Shown here piece after piece: positions 35,425 through 43,535 of a DNA stretch of 64,000 nucleotides (the first letter of the stretch is position 1; each line of letters begins with the position of its first letter). This DNA comes from Alicyclobacillus fructus (GTDB taxonomy: Bacteria > Bacillota > Bacilli > Alicyclobacillales > Alicyclobacillaceae). Location: the NCBI RefSeq assembly GCF_017329605.1, contig NZ_JAFMTY010000009.1, positions 44,108 through 108,107 on the forward strand, written 5' to 3'. A program made the position numbers and the translations under genes. The notes beneath the pieces are model-generated. The model did not search any database. It had not been told where the DNA came from and saw only the letters and a list, made by a program, of their open reading frames with translations.

Positions 35425-36825
35425 TTATACGAGCGCCTGTCGCTCCGGTACCTGCAGGATGTCCGCCAGCCCTCTGGCCACTTTCCACACATCTCCTGCG
35501 CCCATCGTCAACACGAGATCTCCCGGGCGAACACGCTGAACCAGGTAGTCGATCACGTCGTCATGCGTCGGGATGTACAGCGTGTGGGGATTGCTCAGCC
35601 GCGCAATTTCGTTCGCCAGACTCGCTGCGGACACGCCGTCGATCTTGCGTTCCCCCGCGGGCGAGTAGATATCGCACAGGATGACCTCGTCCGCCTCGCC
35701 AAACGCCTTCGCGAATTCTTCAAACAGGAAAAAGGTGCGCGTGTACCGCTGTGGCTGAAACACCGCGAGAATGCGCCTGCCCGTCGACTTCGCCGCAGCG
35801 ATGGTGGCGCGGATTTCCGTCGGGTGATGAGCGTAGTCGTCGACGATCAGCACGTCGTCCACCTCCGCCACCACCTGAAAGCGGCGCTTGGCCCCGTGGA
35901 AGCGAGACAGCGCTTCAGCGGCGGCGTCGAACGAGAGTCCCGCTTCCATGCAGACCGCGATGGCCGCAAGGGCGTTTAACACGTTGTGTTTGCCCGGCAA
36001 GGCGAGACAGAGCGTGCCAACGAACTCGCCGTTCACATACACATCGGACCGTGAGGCGCGATCGCGAAGCTCCACACGGCGCGCGGTCAGATCCGCGTCC
36101 TCCGCAAACCCGTACGTCACGACGCGGCAGCGTGCGGCGGAGCGAAGTTCACGAAGGTTGGGATCGTCGGCGGACATCACCAGGAGCCCCTCCGGCGGGA
36201 TCTGGCGGATGAACGTCGCATATGCGCGCTTCAGATTCTCGAACTTCCCGTCGTAATGCTCGAGATGATCCGCTTCCACATTGGTCACCACCGCGATGGC
36301 GGGCCGATAGTGAAGAAACGATCCGTCCGACTCATCGGCCTCGGCGACCAGAAACCGCCCCTTTCCGGCCTTCGCATTGTCCCCGAGATCCGCGACGACG
36401 CCCCCGACGACGAAGGTCGGATCCAGGCCGTTTTGCTCCATGGCGAACGCGATCATCGAAGTCGTAGTCGTCTTGCCGTGCGCTCCCGTCACCGCAATGC
36501 CCATGCGATCGTCCATCAATCGCGCCAGCATTTCGCTCCGGTGAATCACGGGAATGTTGCGGGCCCTCGCAGCTTCCAGTTCCACGTTATCCGGCTTGAC
36601 CGCAGTGCTGTGGACGACAAGATCCGCTCCTTCCACATGTTCCGGCCGATGCCCGTAATAGACCGTGGCCCCGCGCGCCGCCAACTTTTCCGTCAACTCG
36701 TGCCGGGAAACATCCGATCCCGACACTCGATATCCCAGGTCCAACATCACCCTCGCGATGGCGCTCATTCCATAGCCGCCGATCCCGACGAAGTGCACAT
36801 GTTCCGAACCGCGCACGCGCCTCAC
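35425..36825 (-). CDS. murC: UDP-N-acetylmuramate--L-alanine ligase
   Basis: Adds L-alanine to UDP-MurNAc, first step of the peptidoglycan stem peptide. 466 residues. N-terminal UDP-binding loop FVGIGGYGMSAIA, ATP site TGAHGKTTTT (about 112-121), and C-terminal domain with DDYAHHPTEIRAT. GTG at 36823-36825 after AAAGGA. It follows folC by 6 bp; this pairing is not that of B. subtilis. Confidence 0.97.
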   Translation of the reverse strand: MRRVRGSEHVHFVGIGGYGMSAIARVMLDLGYRVSGSDVSRHELTEKLAARGATVYYGHRPEHVEGADLVVHSTAVKPDNVELEAARARNIPVIHRSEMLARLMDDRMGIAVTGAHGKTTTTSMIAFAMEQNGLDPTFVVGGVVADLGDNAKAGKGRFLVAEADESDGSFLHYRPAIAVVTNVEADHLEHYDGKFENLKRAYATFIRQIPPEGLLVMSADDPNLRELRSAARCRVVTYGFAEDADLTARRVELRDRASRSDVYVNGEFVGTLCLALPGKHNVLNALAAIAVCMEAGLSFDAAAEALSRFHGAKRRFQVVAEVDDVLIVDDYAHHPTEIRATIAAAKSTGRRILAVFQPQRYTRTFFLFEEFAKAFGEADEVILCDIYSPAGERKIDGVSAASLANEIARLSNPHTLYIPTHDDVIDYLVQRVRPGDLVLTMGAGDVWKVARGLADILQVPERQALV

Positions 36826-36831
36826 CGTCCT

Positions 36832-38130
36832 TTACTGCCATTCCTCTGCTCCAAGTGCAATGATAGTGTTCCGCGCCAACTCCGCCATATACAAATTTCC
36901 CCAAATGACGATCGGTTCGGGGTGTTCCAGAGCCTCTTGAACCGCGGCCTCGACGGATGGCATCACGCGGATCGAAAGATCAGGCCGGATCTCGCGAGCC
37001 GCCTCCGCCAACGATTCCGGATCCGCCCCGCGCGGATGGGGAGAACGTAACACCAAAACGTCGCGCGCCAAGGGAAGCATCTGCGCGAGCATCCCCCGCA
37101 CGTCTTTGTCGGCGAACGCCCCAAACACCATGTGCCACCCGCTCGCCCCAAGCGCCTTCCCCAGGCGCCGAAGGGTCCGGGCGAGGGCGCGCGCGCCCTC
37201 TTCGTTGTGTGCCCCGTCGATCACGGCAAGGCGACCGCGAACGCGAAACACCTCGCACCGAAGCGGCCAACGCACACCCTCGAGCGCCTTCAGGGCGCGC
37301 TCCCAGTTCGCTTCGGACAATCGTCCCTCCCCTAGCTCCACCATCGCGAGGCTGACGGCGGCGTTCTGCGCCTGATGCTCACCGCGCAAGCCAAGGCGAA
37401 CACAAGGCGCATCTCGGAAGAGTCCCCGGTACGCGCCCCGGAGCCAGAAGCTCGAACTGGTGGGCGTGAACTGCACGTCGCGCCCGACGCGCACGAGCCT
37501 CGATCCGCGTTCCGCCGCCGTGCGCCCTATGACACGGTACGCGCCATCGGCACACGCGGTGACTACGGGCACGCCGGGCTTCACGATCCCGGCCTTCTCC
37601 CGGGCGATGTCGACGAGCGTCGGACCGAGGATCTCGACGTGATCGTAGGACACGTTCGTGATGGCCGTCACGCGCGGCACCACGACGTTCGTCGCGTCGA
37701 GACGGCCGCCGAGGCCCGTCTCCCAGACCACGCGCTCCACGCCCGCTGACCGAAACGCGAGCAGTGCGACCGCCGTCAGGACCTCGAACTCTGTCGGCGG
37801 ATCGGAGGGGCTTGAGGCGCGGCGCACGGCCTCCACGTGATCCGCGAACGACGGCTCTGGGATGGGCAGCCCGTCGATGACAACGCGCCCGTTGAAGCCG
37901 CCAAGGCCAGGCGACGTGTACAGACCCGTGCGGTACCCTAGGGCTTTCAGCATCGCCGCCAGCATCGCGCAAACCGAGCCTTTCCCGTTGGTTCCCGCGA
38001 CGTGATAAAACCACAAACCTTCCTCAGGGTGGCCCAAATTCGACAAAATCCGACGCATCCGGTCGAGACCGGGCTTCATCCCGAACCGCCGGAGCGAACT
38101 GATGTAGCGGACCGCTTCCTCGTATTGCAT
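36832..38130 (-). CDS. folC: Bifunctional folylpolyglutamate synthase / dihydrofolate synthase
   Basis: Adds glutamate to folates (and often to dihydropteroate). 432 residues from ATG 38128-38130 (MQYEEAVRYISSL), preceded by GGGGAACC. Mur-ligase fold: P-loop GTNGKGSV (about 48-55), YTSPGLGGFNGRVVIDG, and the Lys-carboxylate/His loop around VIDGAHNEEGARAL. 13 bp after valS, as in B. subtilis (valS-folC). Confidence 0.97.
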   Translation of the reverse strand: MQYEEAVRYISSLRRFGMKPGLDRMRRILSNLGHPEEGLWFYHVAGTNGKGSVCAMLAAMLKALGYRTGLYTSPGLGGFNGRVVIDGLPIPEPSFADHVEAVRRASSPSDPPTEFEVLTAVALLAFRSAGVERVVWETGLGGRLDATNVVVPRVTAITNVSYDHVEILGPTLVDIAREKAGIVKPGVPVVTACADGAYRVIGRTAAERGSRLVRVGRDVQFTPTSSSFWLRGAYRGLFRDAPCVRLGLRGEHQAQNAAVSLAMVELGEGRLSEANWERALKALEGVRWPLRCEVFRVRGRLAVIDGAHNEEGARALARTLRRLGKALGASGWHMVFGAFADKDVRGMLAQMLPLARDVLVLRSPHPRGADPESLAEAAREIRPDLSIRVMPSVEAAVQEALEHPEPIVIWGNLYMAELARNTIIALGAEEWQ

Positions 38131-38143
38131 GGTTCCCCGCCTT

Positions 38144-40789
38144 CTAGCCTTCGAGCGACGCCAGCCGCTCCTCGACGGCGAGGAGCTTCGCGCGGTAGTC
38201 CGCGAGTTTCTCCCGCTCCTGGGCCACGACCTCCTGCGGCGCGCGGCGAACGAAGTTGTCATTCGCGAGTTTCTTCTCCAGTCGCTCGACCTCGGCCTTC
38301 AGGCGATTCACTTCCTTCTTCAGGCGCTCGCGCTCGGCATCCATATCGATGAGGCCGGCGAGCGGGATGTAGATCTTCGCCCCTGTCACCACCTGCACCG
38401 CCGCCTGTTTCGGAGCTTCGATTCCTGCCCCCACTTCCACCCGCTCCGCGTTGCAGAAGCGCACAATCATATCCCGGACGCGATGGACCACGTCGCGGAC
38501 GCGCTCTGAATCACACGCGATCACGACCGGTACAGCAGTTCTCGGCGGAATCTGAAGCTCCGAGCGCACATTCCGCACGGCACGGATGACGTCCATAGCC
38601 AGGCGCATCTGCTCCACGGCGGCCTCGTCCTGCGGCAGATCTGCCGCCTCGGGCCACTCGGCGTCGATCAACATACCTGTAGTGTTCGGCAGCGCCTGCC
38701 AGATCTCCTCCGTCACAAACGGAATGTACGGATGGAGTAGCGCGAGCACGCGCGAGAGCACCGTGAGAAGGACCGCCTGCGTCTGCCGCTTCTTGTCCTC
38801 GCGATCGCCATACAGGTTGATCTTGGCGAATTCGATGTACCAGTCGCAGAACTCGTCCCAAGTGAACTCGTACACCGCGCGGGCCGCCTCGCCCACATCG
38901 TACACCTCGAGCGCCGACGTGACCCGGCGGATGGTCTCGCCCAGCCGATGTAGAATGAATCGGTCGGCGAGATCGAGCGATTGCGGGTCGAGCGCCTGAG
39001 GCGAAGATTCCTCGTCCACATTCATCAGCACGAACCGAGCCGCATTCCAGAGTTTGTTCAGGAAGTTCCGGGCGCCCTCGACCTTCTCCCAGGAGAACCT
39101 CAGGTCATTGCCGAGCACGGTGTTCGACGCGAGCATGAACCGGAGCGCGTCCGCGCCGTACTTGTCGATCACGTCCATCGGATCGATGCCGTTGCCCTTC
39201 GACTTGGACATCTTTTGGCCCTTCGCGTCGCGCAGGAGGCCGTGCAACAGCACCGTTCCAAATGGCATCCTCCCCGTGAAGTGCACGCCCATGAACACCA
39301 TGCGGGCCACCCAGAAAAACAGGATGTCATAGCCGGTGACCAAGAGACTCGTCGGATAAAAACGGGCGAGATCGGGCGTATCCTCCGGCCACCCCATCGT
39401 CGAGAACGGCCAGAGCGCGGAAGAGAACCAGGTGTCGAGCACGTCCTCGTCCTGTGTCACGTCCGCCGATCCGCAGTGGAGGCAGTGATCGAGATCGTCC
39501 CGGGACACGGACACTTGACCGCACGATGCGCAGTACCACGCCGGAATCCGATGGCCCCACCACAGTTGGCGCGAGATACACCAATCGCGCACGTTCGTGA
39601 GCCACTGTTCGAACACTTTCATGAACCGATCCGGCAAAAAGCGAAGTTCTCCTCTGCGCGCACGCTCCAGCGCGTCTCGCGCCAACGGCTCCATTCGAAC
39701 AAACCACTGCTCGGACAGATACGGCTCGATGACGGTGCCACAGCGCTCGCAATGGCCGACGGCGTGATCGAGCGGCTCTTCCTTCACCAGAAAGCCCTCT
39801 TCGCGTAGCGCCGCGACCACCCGCTCGCGCGCCTCCTCGCGGGAGAGACCGGCGAAGCGCCCCGCGAGATCGGTGAGGCGGCCCTCTTGATCGAGGCAGA
39901 CGAGTGCAGGAAGCCCGTGGCGCTCGCCGACCTCGAAGTCGTTCGGATCGTGCGCAGGGGTGATCTTGAGGCATCCGGTTCCGAAATCCCGCTCGACGTA
40001 GCTGTCCGCGATGACGGGAATGGCGCGGTTCGCGAGCGGCAGCCGGAGGGTCTTCCCGACCATCGCGGCGTAACGGTGATCGTCCGGATGTACGGCGACG
40101 GCCACGTCGGCGAACATGGTCTCCGGCCGGGTGGTGGCGATGACGAGGTGGCCGGAGCCGTCCTCGAGCGGATACCGGACGTGATACAGCACGCCAGGCT
40201 CTTCGATGTGTTCCACTTCGATATCGGACAGCGCGGTGCGGCAGCGGGGGCACCAATTGATGATGCGATTGCCGCGGTAGATGAGACCCTCTTCGTACAG
40301 GCGCACAAACACCTCGCGCACGGCGCGCGACAGGCCGGGATCCATCGTGAACCGCTCCCGCGACCAGTCGCAGGAGGCGCCGAGCGAACGGATCTGACTC
40401 GTGATGGTGCCGCCGTACTGCGCCTTCCAGGCCCAGACGCGCTGCACGAACGCGTCCCGGCCGAGATCGTACCGCGACTTTCCCTCCTCCTCGCGCAGAG
40501 CCTGTTCCACGCGCGCCTGGGTCGCGATGCCTGCGTGATCTGTGCCTGGGATCCAGAGCGTCGAATATCCTTGCATCCGGCGGAAACGGGTGGCGATGTC
40601 CTGCAACGTGGTGTCGAGCGCGTGGCCGAGGTGGAGAACGCCCGTCACGTTCGGCGGAGGCATGACGATGGAAAACGTCCCGCGACCGCCGTCGCGAGGC
40701 GCAAAATGGCCGCCCCGCTCCCACACCTCGTAGATACGCGATTCGACGGATTTGGGATCATACACCGTGGACAGCGTTCGTTGCGACAT
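38144..40789 (-). CDS. valS: Valyl-tRNA synthetase
   Basis: 881 residues, class I synthetase: HLGH at 53-56, KMSKS at about 526-530, CP1 editing domain with the GTGCLKITPAHDPNDFE signature, and a C-terminal coiled coil (about 815-881). ATG at 40787-40789 with AGGAGG 6 nt upstream. Controlled by a T-box leader directly upstream (40811-41052). Confidence 0.98.
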   Translation of the reverse strand: MSQRTLSTVYDPKSVESRIYEVWERGGHFAPRDGGRGTFSIVMPPPNVTGVLHLGHALDTTLQDIATRFRRMQGYSTLWIPGTDHAGIATQARVEQALREEEGKSRYDLGRDAFVQRVWAWKAQYGGTITSQIRSLGASCDWSRERFTMDPGLSRAVREVFVRLYEEGLIYRGNRIINWCPRCRTALSDIEVEHIEEPGVLYHVRYPLEDGSGHLVIATTRPETMFADVAVAVHPDDHRYAAMVGKTLRLPLANRAIPVIADSYVERDFGTGCLKITPAHDPNDFEVGERHGLPALVCLDQEGRLTDLAGRFAGLSREEARERVVAALREEGFLVKEEPLDHAVGHCERCGTVIEPYLSEQWFVRMEPLARDALERARRGELRFLPDRFMKVFEQWLTNVRDWCISRQLWWGHRIPAWYCASCGQVSVSRDDLDHCLHCGSADVTQDEDVLDTWFSSALWPFSTMGWPEDTPDLARFYPTSLLVTGYDILFFWVARMVFMGVHFTGRMPFGTVLLHGLLRDAKGQKMSKSKGNGIDPMDVIDKYGADALRFMLASNTVLGNDLRFSWEKVEGARNFLNKLWNAARFVLMNVDEESSPQALDPQSLDLADRFILHRLGETIRRVTSALEVYDVGEAARAVYEFTWDEFCDWYIEFAKINLYGDREDKKRQTQAVLLTVLSRVLALLHPYIPFVTEEIWQALPNTTGMLIDAEWPEAADLPQDEAAVEQMRLAMDVIRAVRNVRSELQIPPRTAVPVVIACDSERVRDVVHRVRDMIVRFCNAERVEVGAGIEAPKQAAVQVVTGAKIYIPLAGLIDMDAERERLKKEVNRLKAEVERLEKKLANDNFVRRAPQEVVAQEREKLADYRAKLLAVEERLASLEG

Positions 40790-40810
40790 GTGAATCCTCC
40801 TCGTCTCATG

Positions 40811-41052
40811 GAAAAGAGCCCTCAGTCCTTCAGGACGGAGGGCTCCGCGATACCACCTGAATTCCCCAGGGCGCCATGAAGCGGCGCGGGGCACTCGAAC
40901 ATCGATAACGGGATGACCGGCACGGCTCCAGGACGACCTTCAAGCGACCGGAAGGGGCGCGGTTTCAGCACTAGCCCGCCCTCTCTGGACAACCGGCGAC
41001 GCCCTACTCCTTCCCTTCTTCGCCTTCGCGTATCCGATTGGATCTGGTACGT
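40811..41052 (-). promoter_or_regulatory. T-box riboswitch, valine-specific
   Basis: The minus leader ends with the T-box sequence CAGGTGGTATCGCGGAG (40843-40859) and a terminator GAGCCCTC/GAGGGCTC (40816-40823, 40838-40845) followed by TTTT. Upstream is a Stem I with GTGCTGAAA-type and GAAGGTCGTCC segments; GTC in the latter could be the valine specifier codon. Uncharged tRNA-Val would stabilise the antiterminator and allow valS transcription. T-box present without doubt; exact specifier is inference. Confidence 0.9.
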
Positions 41053-41082
41053 ATAGTACGCAACCCGGGAATTGGTTGTCAA
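41053..41082 (-). promoter_or_regulatory. Sigma-A promoter of valS-folC
   Basis: Minus strand TTGACA (41077-41082), 18-bp spacer, TACTAT (41053-41058). The -35 is a perfect consensus and contains the TGA stop of the preceding gene (41079-41081). Confidence 0.8.
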
Positions 41083-41615
41083 GATTTTGGCCGCCTGCCG
41101 CGACCGCGGCGCTTCTTCTTGCGGTGAATGCGCACGCGCGGCCTTTCATCCCCGGCCGCTCGCCGCTCCTCGGCCTCCTTCCGCGCACGCTCGGCCATGA
41201 CCTGAGCTCTCCGGCGCTCCGACCAGTCCGTGCTCCAGCCGTACACCCAGGCGAACACCAGGGCGATGACGAACGTCATCGCATTTTGCAGCAAGAGCGC
41301 CCGCTCGCCCCCGTGAACGATGATCTCACGGGTCTCGGCGTACCCAAGCGTGTACTGAAATAAAAAGCCGAGCAGATAGCTCACCGCGGCGACCGCGAGT
41401 CCGTTCAGGCTCCGCCTCTCTTTGGCGCGCTGAACCACCATCACCACGGCGATGAGCGTGCCGAGTTCTGCGGAGAAGAAGAACGAGTACTTGCCTCCGG
41501 ACGCGTAGTACACGATGCACTCCAACGCGGCCACGGCAGCCACCGTCAACAAGTCGAACCGCCAGTACCAGCCGCGCCACACGCCCGTCTTCCAAGCGTT
41601 TGTTGTGGACTCCAA
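41079..41615 (-). CDS. Polytopic membrane protein with strongly basic tail, function unknown
   Basis: 178 residues with four hydrophobic segments (about 20-38, 44-62, 73-90, 107-127) and a cytoplasmic C-terminal tail of ~45 residues very rich in Arg and Lys (RIHRKKKRRGRGRRPKS), which could bind nucleic acid or anionic lipid. TTG at 41613-41615 after GGAGG at 7 nt. No family recognised. Divergent from the 53-residue ORF. Confidence 0.8.
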   Translation of the reverse strand: MESTTNAWKTGVWRGWYWRFDLLTVAAVAALECIVYYASGGKYSFFFSAELGTLIAVVMVVQRAKERRSLNGLAVAAVSYLLGFLFQYTLGYAETREIIVHGGERALLLQNAMTFVIALVFAWVYGWSTDWSERRRAQVMAERARKEAEERRAAGDERPRVRIHRKKKRRGRGRRPKS

Positions 41616-41747
41616 CCGACTTCCTCCAGACCTGCCGCAAGTGTGGACGACCCTATGTTATCAGATCCAGCGGCGTCTGCATACTCGAAGACCACTCCGT
41701 CCAACGGACGCATATACATGTATCGGCTCAGTGAGGAGGTCGGCCCC

Positions 41748-41909
41748 GTGGGGTTGTTTCAAAACTTGCTCAGGTTCGTCAAGTTGTTGCTCGCACTCGC
41801 CATCCTGCTGCTGTTTTTTCGCGCCATCTTCTGGCCAAGCGCGCTCGATCTGCTCATCCTCATGCTGCTGTTTCTTGTCTTCTTCCTCATGTTCCTCGGC
41901 GCCCCTTGA
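41748..41909 (+). CDS. 53-residue hydrophobic membrane peptide, function unknown
   Basis: Begins MGLFQNLLRFVKLLLALAIL: two hydrophobic helices (about residues 8-25 and 31-51) with a short FRAIFWPS turn between. GTG at 41748-41750 has AGGAGG exactly 8 nt upstream; a longer reading from 41643 has no ribosome-binding site. Ends just before a hairpin shared with spoVID. No family recognised. Confidence 0.6.
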   Translation: MGLFQNLLRFVKLLLALAILLLFFRAIFWPSALDLLILMLLFLVFFLMFLGAP

Positions 41910-41931
41910 CGGCAAAGGCGCGCACAAAAAT

Positions 41932-41976
41932 GCGGGAACCGCGACTTCGGCCACGATTCCCGCCGATTCCTGTTTT
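41932..41976. terminator. Bidirectional terminator between the 53-residue ORF and spoVID
   Basis: Stem GCGGGAA (41932-41938) with TTCCCGC (41957-41963). On the minus side it is followed by ATTTTTG; on the plus side a T-run (41972-41976) comes 8 nt later. Serves two convergent genes. Confidence 0.65.
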
Positions 41977-41992
41977 TCTTTCGGCCGTCTGG

Positions 41993-43426
41993 TCAGTTGA
42001 GCGTCACGACCTTCTGGATGGTGACGCGCCGCTCAGGGACCAAAAGCGCCGTACCGGGCTCAGGTTGACCTTGGAGCCAGGGATTCGCGCGCTCGAGCTC
42101 GCTCGGCAGACAGCCACAGCGCTCCGCCACGGCCTCCAAAGTCTCGTGTTCCAGAACAATGACGAATCGCAAGGTGTGGCGCGGTTCCGGCGCGTTGAAA
42201 TCGACAAACGACCAGAGCTTCTTGTTCTGCGGCTTCGGCGCTTCGCTCTCGTGTCGCGCTGCGTCTTCGTCTCGCGGCGAAGCGGGAACCTCGTCCAGCG
42301 CCTGCTCCTCGACCTTCGATTCCTGCTGGACAACGGCCTCGGTTCGCTCATCCGCACCGGACGCGAAAAACGAGATCTTGGGCTCCGCGCTGTTGGGCTC
42401 CGCGCTGTTGGGCTCCGCGCTGTTGGGCTCCGCGCTGTTGGGCTCCGCGCTGTTGGGCTCCGCGCTGTTGGGCTCCGCGACGATACTCGATTCCTCTTCC
42501 ACAACGCCCTCGTCCTGCGCCTCGGCGCGCACCTGCTCGACGATTTCGGGCTCTTCCACGGCTCTCGGCGCTTCGTCAGAGGACCCAGGCGCCCCCGCGC
42601 GATCCTCGGCATCGAAGACCACATCGTCCGCCTGATGCACGAATTCAAACGACGCCACGGGCACCACGTGCGATCCGGCCACAGAAGCCCAATTCGACCC
42701 ATCCACTGCCGGACTCGTCGTCTCTGCTTCAACTGGCGTGTCCGCGGGCGTCGTGTCCGGCAGGAGCCGATCGAAGGCGGCGAGATCGCGCTGAAGCGAG
42801 GAGGGCCCCTCCTCCTCACCCTCGCCCGACGGCTGCAAAGGTTCGGCCCCGCCGCGCGCCTCACTCACCGCCTCGAGCGCAGACTTAGGAGGCGTCGTCT
42901 CCCCGGAGACCTCCGCTTCCTCTCCGCGAAGCGCGGCCTCGAATGCAGCCTCGGTCTCCACCGTGTCAACCGGAAGGCCCGCCGAGCCCAATCCGGCCTC
43001 TGAGCCGTAAGCCTCCTGAACCTCCTGGCCGCCGCAGCGGAACAGGTACCCCTTCGACCCGTTCAGCCCGTGCACCTCCAGCCAACCGCCCAGATGGAGC
43101 CAAGCGTCGCCCGAGACGGTCAGTTCCACCCCGGCAAGGCGGCTCTTCACGTTCAGCACGCCGGCCTGCTGTGCGGATGTGGGCACCCGCAGCAAAAACG
43201 GCAGCCGTTGATGAACATGTACCACCTCACCGCTTGACGCCTTCTGCACGTAGGCTGCGAAGACGATCGCGCCCTCGAGTTGGTAGGTGTCCCGGTCCTG
43301 ATCGAACGCGACGATTTCCGTCGCGACGGTCGCATCTTGAACCACATCGCCGGAGGCGACTTGTTCGGCGTAGACTTCTTGATCGACCGGCAGCCGAATC
43401 AAGAGTTCGCGCGAAACTTCGGACAT
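41993..43426 (-). CDS. spoVID: SpoVID-like spore coat morphogenetic protein with LysM domain
   Basis: 477 residues. N-terminal beta-rich SpoVID domain (about 1-130), a long acidic low-complexity middle (about 140-385), and a C-terminal LysM-like domain (about 418-465, FVIVLEHETLEAVAERCGC). SpoVID drives coat encasement around the forespore in B. subtilis, where it also lies between hemL and valS. The middle contains six exact AEPNS repeats (residues 316-345). ATG follows GAGGAGG. A sigma-E-like promoter is upstream. Confidence 0.88.
   Translation of the reverse strand: MSEVSRELLIRLPVDQEVYAEQVASGDVVQDATVATEIVAFDQDRDTYQLEGAIVFAAYVQKASSGEVVHVHQRLPFLLRVPTSAQQAGVLNVKSRLAGVELTVSGDAWLHLGGWLEVHGLNGSKGYLFRCGGQEVQEAYGSEAGLGSAGLPVDTVETEAAFEAALRGEEAEVSGETTPPKSALEAVSEARGGAEPLQPSGEGEEEGPSSLQRDLAAFDRLLPDTTPADTPVEAETTSPAVDGSNWASVAGSHVVPVASFEFVHQADDVVFDAEDRAGAPGSSDEAPRAVEEPEIVEQVRAEAQDEGVVEEESSIVAEPNSAEPNSAEPNSAEPNSAEPNSAEPNSAEPKISFFASGADERTEAVVQQESKVEEQALDEVPASPRDEDAARHESEAPKPQNKKLWSFVDFNAPEPRHTLRFVIVLEHETLEAVAERCGCLPSELERANPWLQGQPEPGTALLVPERRVTIQKVVTLN
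42380..42480 (-). repeat. 15-bp tandem repeat encoding AEPNS
   Basis: Six identical copies of GGGCTCCGCGCTGTT (plus strand; 42380-42469) and an 11-bp partial seventh copy, inside spoVID. The copies are identical at every base, including wobble positions, which points to recent slippage expansion. The frame is kept because the unit is 15 bp. Confidence 0.97.
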
Positions 43427-43462
43427 TCGAGCCCCTCCTCAAAACCGCAGGATTCCACCACC

Positions 43463-43491
43463 AATCTATGTCCCGCCATCGCGAGATATGT
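43463..43491 (-). promoter_or_regulatory. Sigma-E-like promoter of spoVID
   Basis: Minus strand ACATATC (43485-43491), 14-bp spacer, CATAGATT (43463-43470; one mismatch to CATACANT), 37 bp before the spoVID start. B. subtilis spoVID is a sigma-E gene. Allows spore-specific expression apart from the upstream hem operon. Confidence 0.6.
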
Positions 43492-43535
43492 CGATGGAGC
43501 CGCGGTTTGAGGGCGGATCTCCTTGTGGCAGCGCC

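Noticed and set aside
38981..40879. Plus-strand ORFs (275 and 330 codons) opposite valS
   Set aside because: Shadows of valS; no start signals and no recognisable domain.
42380..42480. CRISPR-like repeat
   Set aside because: Units are directly adjacent without spacers and lie in frame inside spoVID.
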